From positions 346,454 to 410,453 of the forward strand of contig JAHDDW010000001.1 in NCBI GenBank assembly GCA_020629155.1: a stretch of DNA of 64,000 nucleotides. Direction: 5' to 3'. Position 1 is the first letter of the stretch, and every line of letters begins with the position of its first letter. Shown piece by piece: positions 44,949 to 53,595 of this stretch. A program made the translations under genes and the position numbers. Origin of the DNA: Acidimicrobiales bacterium. GTDB lineage: Bacteria; Actinomycetota; Acidimicrobiia; Acidimicrobiales; SZUA-35. The notes under the pieces are model-generated. The model saw only the letters and a program-made list of their open reading frames with translations, was not told the origin of the DNA and ran no database searches.

Positions 44949-46619
44949 TTACTCCAGACCAAGTACCACAGAAACAACCATCGGGCGTAAACGTGTGCGA
45001 TGGTTAATAAACCGACCAAGCGAACGTTTGGAGGCACGCACAATATCAGCTTCTTTATCTTTGCCGTCTTTAAGCGCTTCTTCAACAGCGCTACGCACGA
45101 CCTCAGTCGCTTCTTTATGGATTTGACGGCCTTCTTCGCCTTTGACCCAGCCACGACTCACAATTTCAGGGTCGCCGAGCAGCGATATCTTGCCGCCGTT
45201 AACAGTCAGCGACACTATTGACGAAACAAACCCGTCCTTGCCCAAAATATTTCGTTCAGTCAAAACATTTTCGTCTAACGCCGCAACGCTGCCAGCCATA
45301 TAAATATAGTCAGCAGGAATCGGCTCGGTTCGTTCTAGGCCTTTGTCATCCAAAATCACCGAATCGCCGTCGGTGCACAAAAGCAGTTTGTCGGCAGGCA
45401 AACCTATCTGCGTGGCGATGCGAGCGTGTGCTGACATGTGACGGAACTCACCATGCACAGGAATGAACCATTCAGGCTGCACAATCGAATGGATAACTCG
45501 CAGCTCTTCAGACTTCGCATGCCCAGTCACATGCACGTTGTTGTGCCCAGAATGTATCACCTCGGCACCTTTATGAATTAGACGGTCGATAACACGAGAC
45601 ACGCTAGATTCGTTCCCAGGGATCGGATGCGACGACAAAATAACACAGTCACCCTCGGCCACATTAAGCCAGTGACTATCGCCATTAGCCATACGCGCCA
45701 ATGCAGCTAACGGCTCGCCTTGTGACCCAGTAGAGATTACGCACAGCTCACCGTCGGGGATTTTGTCGATATCTTCTATCCCCACAAGGTGCGACTCAGC
45801 AATATGCAAAAGCCCCATTTCCCGAGCCAATGCAACGTTTTTTTTCATCGAACGACCAAGCGTCGCTATCTTACGACCGCTCGCGATTGCGGCATTTGCG
45901 ACCTGCTGCACACGATGCACATGCGATGCAAAACATGCCACGACAATACGGCGACCTGCACGCGAAAGAAACAAGCTGTTAAGCGACTTGCCGATAGAAC
46001 TTTCAGAAGCAGAAAACCCAGCTGCCTCTGCGTTTGTTGAATCGCAAAGAAACAGACGAATTCCATCGCTTTGCGAAAGATGACCAAGCCCAGCCAAATC
46101 GGTTAAACGACCATCGACAGGCGACATGTCAAGTTTCAAATCGCCGCTGTGAAGCACAACGCCTTGCGGAGTATGAAACGCTGTCGCAAAACCGTGCGGC
46201 ACTGAATGGGTGACCGGGAAAAACTCTAGATCAAACGGGCCGACGTTGATCCGCTGGTTATCTTTCACCTCTATAAACGTGGCTTGGTCTTCAACGCCTT
46301 TTTCTTCGATACGGCTTTTAGCCATACCTATCGTGAGGGCCGACCCGATTATTTTCAACGGCACGTCTTTGAGAAGATAGGCCAACGCCCCGATATGGTC
46401 TTCGTGACCATGGGTCAATACAACACCTTCAACACGGTCTGCGTTGTCACGCAGATACGTGAAATCTGGAAGCACCACGTCAACCCCAGCCATATCGGCA
46501 TCGGGGAACATCAACCCGCAGTCGATAAGCATTATCTTTTCTTCTACCTCAACAGCGGCGCAGTTGCGCCCTATTTCACCCAACCCGCCAAGGAAAGACA
46601 CTCGCACAGGAGACGCCAT
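44949..46619 (-). CDS. rnj: Ribonuclease J
   Basis: The 556-residue metallo-β-lactamase/β-CASP nuclease acts in mRNA decay and maturation and has both endonuclease and 5′ exonuclease activity. The active-site motif THGHEDHIGAL is near residue 70. Further metal ligands follow (VTHSVPHG, LHSGDLKLD), and the β-CASP and C-terminal dimerisation regions are complete, with HSGHNNVHVTGHA. The position between dapA and ftsK is the classical actinobacterial order. A perfect palindrome lies upstream of the start, at 46695. Confidence 0.97.
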   Translation of the reverse strand: MASPVRVSFLGGLGEIGRNCAAVEVEEKIMLIDCGLMFPDADMAGVDVVLPDFTYLRDNADRVEGVVLTHGHEDHIGALAYLLKDVPLKIIGSALTIGMAKSRIEEKGVEDQATFIEVKDNQRINVGPFDLEFFPVTHSVPHGFATAFHTPQGVVLHSGDLKLDMSPVDGRLTDLAGLGHLSQSDGIRLFLCDSTNAEAAGFSASESSIGKSLNSLFLSRAGRRIVVACFASHVHRVQQVANAAIASGRKIATLGRSMKKNVALAREMGLLHIAESHLVGIEDIDKIPDGELCVISTGSQGEPLAALARMANGDSHWLNVAEGDCVILSSHPIPGNESSVSRVIDRLIHKGAEVIHSGHNNVHVTGHAKSEELRVIHSIVQPEWFIPVHGEFRHMSAHARIATQIGLPADKLLLCTDGDSVILDDKGLERTEPIPADYIYMAGSVAALDENVLTERNILGKDGFVSSIVSLTVNGGKISLLGDPEIVSRGWVKGEEGRQIHKEATEVVRSAVEEALKDGKDKEADIVRASKRSLGRFINHRTRLRPMVVSVVLGLE

Positions 46620-46694
46620 AGCTAACCTACATTCTCTTCTTCAAAAGCTAAGACACTCTCAGCTATTACTTCCAAACCTTGAGGTTAGAAGCCT

Positions 46695-46711
46695 CATAGT
46701 CAATGACTATG
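46695..46711. promoter_or_regulatory. Perfect 17-bp palindrome upstream of rnj
   Basis: CATAGTCAATGACTATG has 8-bp arms around a single central A. It lies 76 bases upstream of the rnj start, in the 151-base gap behind dapA, next to a smaller hairpin (GAGGTTAGAAGCCTC). It could be a dimeric repressor's operator. The binding protein is unknown. Confidence 0.4.
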
Positions 46712-46770
46712 CTTCACACTAACACCTAGCAGACATATCATCACCTTTGCAGCATTAGATTTGCTGCGGT

Positions 46771-47652
46771 TTACATCCTGCCCAGGTCAGCTAAAACGCT
46801 TTTGACTTTTTCTCCTAAACCTTGTGGTGGAGGCCCCATTGGTAGACGACATTCGCCCACGCTAAGGCCAAGCAGATTCATCATTACCTTTGCAGGAATC
46901 GGGTTTGGAGTGTCATCACCAGATTCGAACTCATATGAAGAAAGCAACTGTGCGTTAAGCTGCCTTGCTTTTTGCACATCGCCTGCTGTGAACGCAGCAA
47001 TCATGTTGCTTATTTCGGTGCCTGCCCAGTGAGCAGCAACGCTGACACAACCAACTGCGCCGATAGAAAGAAACGGCAAGTTCAATGCGTCATCGCCTGA
47101 ATACACTTCAAAGCTTTCATCCACCTGGTCAACAAAAGAAGCTGTTTCAGCCAAATCGCCAGCCGCATCTTTCAACGCCACAACATTCTCTAGCTGAGCT
47201 AAGGCCAGTAACGTCTCAGTTGCTATTTTGCGGCCTGTGCGACCAGGAATGTCATACAGCATGATTGGCTTTTCAGCTACAGCACTTAACGCCTCGAAAT
47301 GAGCCTGCAAACCAGCTTGCGAAGGACGATTATAATATGGCGTTACCAGCAGCAACCCATCAGCGTGTGACTGCAATTTCTCGATATTGGTGATTGCCGA
47401 AGCCGTATCGTTGCTCCCTGCGCCTGCTATTACAACACTATCTGGGATAGCCTGTCGCACAGCTGAAACTAACTCGACTTGTTCAGCAACTGAAATTGTC
47501 GGCGACTCGCCTGTGGTGCCTGCAAGCACTACCCCGTCGTTGCCATTATCAATAAGATAGTTTGCTAACTTCTCGGCCGCGGCTATATCTAACGCGCCTT
47601 CGGAATCAAACGGGGTAACCATCGCTGTTAGAACTGCACCAAATCTAGCCAT
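46771..47652 (-). CDS. dapA: 4-hydroxy-tetrahydrodipicolinate synthase
   Basis: DapA condenses pyruvate with aspartate semialdehyde, the first step of the diaminopimelate/lysine branch that supplies peptidoglycan. The 293-residue TIM-barrel enzyme has GTTGESPT near the start, the conserved tyrosine motif VTPYYNRPSQ and the Schiff-base lysine in VVALKDAAGD. The length is normal. It is upstream of rnj on the minus strand, the order usual in actinobacteria. No regulatory leader is visible upstream. Confidence 0.97.
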   Translation of the reverse strand: MARFGAVLTAMVTPFDSEGALDIAAAEKLANYLIDNGNDGVVLAGTTGESPTISVAEQVELVSAVRQAIPDSVVIAGAGSNDTASAITNIEKLQSHADGLLLVTPYYNRPSQAGLQAHFEALSAVAEKPIMLYDIPGRTGRKIATETLLALAQLENVVALKDAAGDLAETASFVDQVDESFEVYSGDDALNLPFLSIGAVGCVSVAAHWAGTEISNMIAAFTAGDVQKARQLNAQLLSSYEFESGDDTPNPIPAKVMMNLLGLSVGECRLPMGPPPQGLGEKVKSVLADLGRM

Positions 47653-47724
47653 TTATTTCCTACCTTACTCTATAAAATTATTACAAATACTATTCTACCA
47701 ATTCAGGCTATCCCTATATTATTC

Positions 47725-47805
47725 GTTTTGTATCAAATCGCTTTACCAGAGAACCGCTACAATCTGCGTGGCAATGACGACCTGAATAGGCTAGGAATCA
47801 GCCAA
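47725..47805 (-). repeat. Degenerate copy of the hairpin repeat between the sulfotransferase and dapA genes
   Basis: Read on the minus strand, the segment contains GCCACGCAGATTGTAGCGGT and TCTCTGGTAAAGCGATT, which match the core end and second segment of the copy at 28899–28995. A small stem GCTAG/CTAGC with an 11-base loop brackets it near the sulfotransferase stop, although only five pairs remain. The identity is suggestive, not certain. Confidence 0.45.
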
Positions 47806-48522
47806 CTAGCGCTTACGATACTGCAAATATCGCAAGCGCCATTCTTCATTATCGTTTGTAGCCATTTTGGAAGTTCCAGGTTCAACCGACGCTGCTAGGT
47901 TTGGATCCTGTCCCAGGCAAGTAAGAACTTTTCCTACAATATTTTTAGGATCTTCAACAAGTTCTTCATACACAATTTCTAGCGGCTCAATATTTTCTTT
48001 ATGAAACCACTTTTGCCATGCTGAAGCATCTTCTTGTATCTCTAGCAGGCATGAATCTATCAAAGCTGCATCAAACGTAGCTTTTTGTTCTGGGCCACTA
48101 CGTTGAATCGAGCCGTCTGCACGCACGTGCCACAAACCAGTTTGCAGCGCTTTTGCTAAAGAAATAGCTTGGCTGATCACATCTTTGCGAGATAGATAGA
48201 CATAGGCAACCTCTCCGTTTGGACTGGGAAAGTGATCTAGCAAATAGTCTGCAACTTCTGCCATGCTATCCCACATGATGCGTGCGCCAAATATACCATT
48301 AGCGCTTGAACCTGCCTCGTGTACAGCTTCTAGATACTCTTCATCGACAACGCCGCTGGAGGCATTTAAACCGAACTTTTCAGCCCACTTTGAAATATCT
48401 TGCCGCCGAAAATATGAAGCGGGTTGCCCAGCAATTTGTGTCCTGCTCAACATATCACAAAGCATCGTGCTTCCGCTTCTAGGTATGGCGCACAAAAAAT
48501 ATGCCTTCTTCACATGTTCCAT
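47806..48522 (-). CDS. Stf0-type sulfotransferase
   Basis: The 238-residue protein begins with KKAYFLCAIPRSGSTMLCDM, the PAPS 5′-phosphosulfate-binding loop of sulfotransferases, and the surrounding pattern (GQPASYFRR, then AYVYLSRKDVISQAISLAKA) matches the Stf0 family, whose mycobacterial founder sulfates trehalose. A sulfated glycolipid or polysaccharide is the likely product, but the acceptor is unknown. The ATG at 48522 is preferred over the TTG before it. It follows three secreted-protein genes on the minus strand. Confidence 0.85.
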   Translation of the reverse strand: MEHVKKAYFLCAIPRSGSTMLCDMLSRTQIAGQPASYFRRQDISKWAEKFGLNASSGVVDEEYLEAVHEAGSSANGIFGARIMWDSMAEVADYLLDHFPSPNGEVAYVYLSRKDVISQAISLAKALQTGLWHVRADGSIQRSGPEQKATFDAALIDSCLLEIQEDASAWQKWFHKENIEPLEIVYEELVEDPKNIVGKVLTCLGQDPNLAASVEPGTSKMATNDNEEWRLRYLQYRKR

Positions 48523-48548
48523 CAACTATAGCCTTTCAACAGTTACGA

Positions 48549-49511
48549 CTACTCATTAGGCACAACAACTACTTGAATTTCTTTAACGGGGATTTCTTCG
48601 CTGCTTGTCAGTGCGATATCAGGAAATTCGCCGAGCGGCCCGACGTTAGATGTCGCCGATACTTCAAAAACAACAGTGGAAGTCATCTGATATGGTTCAT
48701 CATCAATCGTTGCCCAACTATAGGTATGGGAGCATTCGAAGCTGTCTAACGAACGCCCTTTTTGATACTTCTCACCCGGACCAGCACACGTAATAGAAGA
48801 CTCACCATCTTCACCAGAATCCCAAATTGAACGCACAGGCGTCATCGTTGCGCTGACCGTTACACGACCAGCAGAAGCCGAAGCTGTATAGGGCTTCCAA
48901 TATTGCTCATCGATGTGATACAAAATTGGCTGTTGCGCATACACCAAATCGACACCAGGCTCGACAACAAACGATGGGGCACCAGGCGATACTGAATCAA
49001 TAGCTTCAAGGGTTAGCAGATTTGTGTCAACGAAACCACCTTCGGCGTAAATAGGCCCAAGATAGGTGCCCAAAACATCTTTATCAGGCGGCACGCACGC
49101 TAGCCACCGCCCCGTTTCGGAATAGGACCTTGCTGGTTTCTCAATATCTTCGATAATCAACCTTTGCGGCTGAAAATCTCCTGCCACCTCGACCGATGAG
49201 CTAAAGACTTCGTTCAGCTCTCTGTGAGATATCCCACCTTGAATATTCACAACCGACTCAGCATCATCTTCAATTACGACTTTCCAAACATACTCATCAC
49301 CACTAAAAGTGTCGCACGGCTCGCTGCTACCTTCACCAACTATAGGTGCATACCTGACGCCAGCTTTTGTTATGAGTGTTTTAGTCGTGGGAATTACGGT
49401 AACTTCTTGTTCCAAACGCCTACTGCTCTCATCGCCTTGAGCGTGTGCTGCTGTTATCCAAATACTTAATACACTAGCTACAACTAGCCCGCCACATAAT
49501 ATTTTTCGCAT
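48549..49511 (-). CDS. Secreted protein of unknown function
   Basis: The 320-residue product has an N-terminal signal peptide ending near AAHAQG and no membrane helix in the rest. Several Cys, Gly and Asp-rich stretches suggest a β-rich extracellular fold. It overlaps the upstream lipoprotein gene by 28 bases, indicating one operon. I recognise no family. An alternative, slightly later start would remove the overlap but not the signal peptide. Confidence 0.7.
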   Translation of the reverse strand: MRKILCGGLVVASVLSIWITAAHAQGDESSRRLEQEVTVIPTTKTLITKAGVRYAPIVGEGSSEPCDTFSGDEYVWKVVIEDDAESVVNIQGGISHRELNEVFSSSVEVAGDFQPQRLIIEDIEKPARSYSETGRWLACVPPDKDVLGTYLGPIYAEGGFVDTNLLTLEAIDSVSPGAPSFVVEPGVDLVYAQQPILYHIDEQYWKPYTASASAGRVTVSATMTPVRSIWDSGEDGESSITCAGPGEKYQKGRSLDSFECSHTYSWATIDDEPYQMTSTVVFEVSATSNVGPLGEFPDIALTSSEEIPVKEIQVVVVPNE

Positions 49512-50125
49512 TTTTGCTGCCCTTCGTATTTGTCTTGTCTCGCAATTGATTTAACTTTCCACTCACCATCGACCTTTTGCATTTCAACGCGTCTGGCATA
49601 TGTGAAAACTCCGCCATCAGTAATTGGCTCTCCATTCAGGGCCTCTTCAAACTCATCGCTAATACGACAGTCGATGAATTCATAGAGTTCGGTTTCTTCT
49701 AGGAAACCCATGCCGCCGATCCCAGAAAACTCATGACTAGCAACTGAGGACTCTGGGTAGACGATCACAACTTCATCTTCAACAAGTGATTTAAGAACCC
49801 TGTCGACAGCCTCTCGTTCTTGGCCTGTTACTAGCTCTAGTAAAGGCGCATAGTTTGGGTCAGCATACGGTGGGCCGACAGCCACGTCATATGCCTCAAG
49901 ATAGGCTTCATATCGTTCCATTGGTTCTCCGCCTGTTTTAACATCGACTTGTTTTCGATCTGTTGTCGTCGGCGCTTCCTTCTCGCCAACTGTTGCCTCA
50001 ACGGTCGAACCTACTGGTTCAGTCGAATCAGATTGCGCATTGTTAGAACCACTACAACCGACCGCTAGGCCTGCTACGAAAAACAAGCCAAACACATTCA
50101 CTTTTTTTCTCACTTTTTTCAACAT
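49484..50125 (-). CDS. Hypothetical lipoprotein
   Basis: The 213-residue protein starts with a basic stretch and a hydrophobic segment ending in AVGCSGSNN, a lipobox with cysteine near residue 24. A Ser/Thr/Glu-rich linker follows, then a domain of about 130 residues whose end (VDGEWKVKSIARQD) resembles the last strands of NTF2-like folds seen in many small secreted actinobacterial proteins. The fold assignment is tentative. It is co-directional with the TadE-like gene upstream and overlaps the next gene. Confidence 0.7.
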   Translation of the reverse strand: MLKKVRKKVNVFGLFFVAGLAVGCSGSNNAQSDSTEPVGSTVEATVGEKEAPTTTDRKQVDVKTGGEPMERYEAYLEAYDVAVGPPYADPNYAPLLELVTGQEREAVDRVLKSLVEDEVVIVYPESSVASHEFSGIGGMGFLEETELYEFIDCRISDEFEEALNGEPITDGGVFTYARRVEMQKVDGEWKVKSIARQDKYEGQQKCEKYYVAG

Positions 50126-50158
50126 TCTCTGCTTTCTCTTACTCCTAAATTTTCCACG

Positions 50159-50623
50159 CTAGTCGACTTCTAACGGCGTTGCGCTACCTGTTGACACAAT
50201 AGTCTTCGGTCGCCCTGTAATCGCCTCCACCCGTTCAGACACCGTGACCCGAACCAGTTCATCTTGCATTTCAATAGAAACAACCTCTAATTCTGGGTAT
50301 CGCTCAGCGAAGCGAAATACTGCCACACGAGCCTTCTCTTGATCAATCACACGTTTTTGTTCAAGAAAGAACACTTCTTGATCAATCTCTTGCGCTCCAG
50401 CACGTGCCATGTTCGTTGCGGCCTCACGTGTTGTGGTATACGCCTTAACATATTGGGCGTGCGTCATTACTGCCAGAAAAAGCGCAGCCATAAACACCAT
50501 CAAAAACGCCGAAACTATAGCGACAGAACCACGCTCGCCACTTGCTAACGCACTCTTTTCTGATATCACAGACGCTTTCTTCACTGCAACCTTCCCACAC
50601 AAAACAGATGATTTCACATCCAA
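50159..50623 (-). CDS. TadE/TadG-like pilus-assembly-type protein
   Basis: The 154-residue protein has one hydrophobic segment directly after GERGSVAIVS, the arrangement of TadE-like pseudopilins in Flp/Tad systems. The rest is a helical and mixed extracytoplasmic domain. No other tad or flp genes are present, so it is an orphan or its system is outside the window. The gene is the first of a row of secreted-protein genes on this strand. Confidence 0.65.
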   Translation of the reverse strand: MDVKSSVLCGKVAVKKASVISEKSALASGERGSVAIVSAFLMVFMAALFLAVMTHAQYVKAYTTTREAATNMARAGAQEIDQEVFFLEQKRVIDQEKARVAVFRFAERYPELEVVSIEMQDELVRVTVSERVEAITGRPKTIVSTGSATPLEVD

Positions 50624-50803
50624 AGAAGAGTCGAAAGCGTCATTGGTCTCGTCTCACACAAATGAACCAGGAATCAAACTAGTACACATAGAAGCAAAAA
50701 GAAACATACACAACAAGAAACAATGAAATAAGAGCATCTCGGCTACCCATTTTTCTCCAATCCATGCGCTCAGCTAACCTATAAAAACCTTTAGAATTAG
50801 CCC

Positions 50804-51409
50804 ATGTCAAAAAATCTGCTTGCCATAAGTGTTGTGCTTCTTCCTTCCACCGCAGACATGGAAAAAATTATCGCACTTATTGATTATTCCACCGCCACTG
50901 AGACAAAACTCACGACCGATGATTGCTTGCCTCATCTTACACTTGCGATGGGCACACTTGCCGAAGCAGAGCAAACGGTCGCTGCCGAACTTCTCACTTC
51001 AATTGCTAGTGAAACAGCTCCATTAGAAGTAACAATTGATGCTGCCCAAGAGGTGCTGATACCTGACGGCAAGAAACCTTGGAGCGCCGACGTTGTGAAG
51101 ACAGCACCACTTGTTGCACTACATAAGAAAGTGTTAACAGCCTTTGAACCACATATCGCTGGTCGAACTGCGACCGTTGACATGTTCTATCCAAATCCAC
51201 CTGTCGCGCAAGTGACACCATTTTGGGTCAACAACTATTACGATACCCATCCACAAAATTTTCAACCGCATTTCACACTAGGCGAAGGTACTGTCAATTT
51301 GGAAAAACCGTTGACAATAACCATCGACACTATTGGCCTTACCCAACTTGGGTCATACTGCACATGCCGCAATGTTCTCACTTCCGAAACTCTCCGAGCA
51401 ACGAACTAA
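50804..51409 (+). CDS. 2′-5′ RNA ligase-family (2H) phosphoesterase
   Basis: The 201-residue protein has both H-x-T/S-x motifs of the 2H phosphoesterase superfamily: PHLTLAMG near residue 44 and PHFTLGEG near residue 158. Members open cyclic phosphodiesters or act on RNA ends. The substrate here is unknown. It is first in a row of small plus-strand genes. Confidence 0.82.
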   Translation: MSKNLLAISVVLLPSTADMEKIIALIDYSTATETKLTTDDCLPHLTLAMGTLAEAEQTVAAELLTSIASETAPLEVTIDAAQEVLIPDGKKPWSADVVKTAPLVALHKKVLTAFEPHIAGRTATVDMFYPNPPVAQVTPFWVNNYYDTHPQNFQPHFTLGEGTVNLEKPLTITIDTIGLTQLGSYCTCRNVLTSETLRATN

Positions 51410-51423
51410 CCGAAAGAAAGACG

Positions 51424-51765
51424 ATGTCTGCCCCGATGATACTGGCCACACACTACTTCCAGCTATCCAACAACAGCGACATGGATGCGATCGAAAAACT
51501 TTTTGCGACCCAAGCAACGTATAGCTCGCCAACAACAGGCCTCTACTTTGGGGCAATCAACATTATGGCGATGCAGCGCGCATTTCACGCAAGCTTTTCA
51601 CAACTGCACTGGCAAATCAACTCTGCAGAAGAACACAAACCAGGGATTTGTCAATTCGGTTTCTCATTCTCAGCGACACGCAAAAGCGGCGAAACCATAG
51701 AAAGCAGCGGGCTTGAATACGTGATCTGTGATGACAAAAAAATCCACCATGTAGAAATCCGATAA
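51424..51765 (+). CDS. NTF2/SnoaL-like protein
   Basis: The 113-residue protein fits the small α+β cone fold of SnoaL-like and nuclear-transport-factor-2-like proteins: an N-terminal helix (ILATHYFQLSNNSDMDAIEKL), then β-strands containing a tryptophan and a terminal strand VICDDKKIHHVEIR. The family mixes enzymes and binding proteins, so no reaction can be given. The ATG at 51424 follows a GAAAG sequence; a longer open frame only reads back into the 2H gene. It lies 14 bases after that gene. Confidence 0.7.
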   Translation: MSAPMILATHYFQLSNNSDMDAIEKLFATQATYSSPTTGLYFGAINIMAMQRAFHASFSQLHWQINSAEEHKPGICQFGFSFSATRKSGETIESSGLEYVICDDKKIHHVEIR

Positions 51766-51865
51766 AGCTACTACATATATGCAGACAAACATTCACAATT
51801 CTAACTTCAAGGTGCAACGCTGCATATAGCCCGACGTTTTAAATCAAGCCCCATAGAATTGGATT

Positions 51866-52496
51866 ATGAAACTCTTTCTTTCTTCGCTTGCGATTGACAA
51901 ACACCAGACCTCAGCCTTTCTGTGACCTTGTCGGAAAATCAGCTTCCGCTATCAAAATGGTTTTGATTGAGAATGCAAGCGACACCTATGCCGACGAAAA
52001 TAAATCGTGGGTGTATGAACATCGCAGTGCTATAGAAAAATGTGGGTTTGCCGTCGATCTGGTTGATCTGAGAAACTATTTGAATGACTTTTCATCACTA
52101 CGTGCAAAACTTTCTAACACCGATGCTGTCTGGTTAGGTGGAGGCAACACGTGGTATCTCCGCTGGCTCCTCCAAGCTACAAAAGCTGACACGCTTCTAG
52201 TTTCTCTCACTCATCAAGGCACAGTCTACGGCGGCGGCAGCGCAGGAGCTGTCGTAGCAGGCCCCACGCTCAAACATTTTGAAGAAGCTGACGACCCGAA
52301 ACAAGCACCAGCTGTACTCTATAACGGGCTTAATCTCACCACCAAAGTTATTGTTCCACACCTCGACGATGAGGAGTACGGCCCGATTATGGAACGAGCC
52401 ATAGCAAACCTTCAGCAAGATAGCTTTGACGTTATTGGCTTAACCGATGCGCAAGCGTACGCCATAGACGGCAACCATGAACACCTACTTGAATAA
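51866..52496 (+). pseudogene. Peptidase E (family S51)-like protein, frameshifted near the start
   Basis: From ATG at 51866 the frame reads MKLFLSSLAIDKHQTSAF, then meets a stop. The rest continues in another frame (DLVGKSASAIKMVLIENA and onward) and has the S51 nucleophile GGGSAGAVVAG and NTWYLRWLL. Deleting one T from the T3 run at 51917–51919 joins both parts into a normal peptidase-E-like protein of about 209 residues. S51 enzymes cleave N-terminal aspartyl dipeptides or process other substrates. Single-base loss or gain in a run, sequencing error or real decay are all possible. Confidence 0.72.
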
Positions 52497-52535
52497 TATA
52501 CGCAGCCAAAGCAACCTTAGGAGATGCCTAACATT

Positions 52536-53306
52536 ATGAAACCGTTGAAACAAAAAATATTCATTCGTCATACTACCGTCGACCTAGCGGCTGTTCTTAC
52601 CTCACCAGATGGAGATTGTGATTCTTTAGCCGTGCTTGTTCATGGCGGGCCTGGCGGCAACAAAGACAATCTCTATAGCGATATGGCTGACCAACTGGCG
52701 GCAGCTGGAGTAGCAAGCTTGCGGTTTGATTTTTCTGGCGCAGGCGAAAGCAGTGGATCTTACCGCCACATGACAATTACTAGCCAAGTGGCCGAGTTGG
52801 AAACTGTCTGGCAGTTCGCTTCTTCATTGCTGAAGTTCAAAAAACTAGCGCTTATCGGCGAAAGTTACGGAGCAACCATCGTCCTCAAAAGCACAATCAA
52901 AGCCGACACTAACGTTCTACTCTGGCCAGTCATAGACTTTCTTGATGGCTCTTTCGCTCCGTTTGTCACCGATGAGAACATGCAAGAAGCTAAAGCAAAC
53001 GGTTTCATCCTTTCTGAAGGCGTCGAAGTTGGGCTTGCGTTCCTTCAAGAAGTGCTCGAAACAAGAACTGCCGTCGACGATTTAGAACGAATTAAAGACT
53101 CTAACGTACTCTTTATTCACGGAACAGGCGATGTCGAAGTTCCTGTTCATCAAACCGAACAAGCATTTGAACGCATCAACGAACCTAAAAAATTAGTGAT
53201 CGTGCCTGATGCAGGGCACAATCTCACACGCCCACATGAGCGCACTATTCTTTTTAACGAAATCAACAGTTGGCTCATCGAACATCTCAAAGGTGCCATT
53301 AACTAG
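52536..53306 (+). CDS. α/β-hydrolase
   Basis: The 256-residue protein has the oxyanion region LVHGGPGGNKDN, the nucleophile elbow GESYGA, an aspartate in FIHGTGDVEVP and a C-terminal histidine in VPDAGHNLTRP, which complete the Ser–Asp–His triad. The fold is that of α/β-hydrolase esterases and related enzymes. The substrate is unknown. AGGAG stands before an earlier ATG at 52524 with no spacing, so the ATG at 52536 is the better start. Confidence 0.88.
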   Translation: MKPLKQKIFIRHTTVDLAAVLTSPDGDCDSLAVLVHGGPGGNKDNLYSDMADQLAAAGVASLRFDFSGAGESSGSYRHMTITSQVAELETVWQFASSLLKFKKLALIGESYGATIVLKSTIKADTNVLLWPVIDFLDGSFAPFVTDENMQEAKANGFILSEGVEVGLAFLQEVLETRTAVDDLERIKDSNVLFIHGTGDVEVPVHQTEQAFERINEPKKLVIVPDAGHNLTRPHERTILFNEINSWLIEHLKGAIN

Positions 53307-53595
53307 AACGGGAATTGTGCGGCGATATAGGCGTGATCAACAACAAGCCTAGACAAACCATCAAACATTACGCCTATCCATCAAAGTTTCGCTTCTAATG
53401 CAGTCGCATGGCAACCAGCTATCGAATCACACGTAAACGAATAAGTACGACTTTGGATATAGCTACACAGATTGTCGTAGAAAAAATGCAAAGAAAATGA
53501 TATATTATCTGGGCATATTGGCTTAACCATATGATCCGCTACCCTACTAGAGTGAGACCTGAGGGCTTGATACACTTTCTTACGGCGGCTCTCTT

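Noticed and set aside
53307-53595. Possible regulatory RNA or gene in the gap before the deacetylase/glycosyltransferase
   Set aside because: I looked for stems, tRNA-like patterns and short frames on both strands and found nothing convincing.
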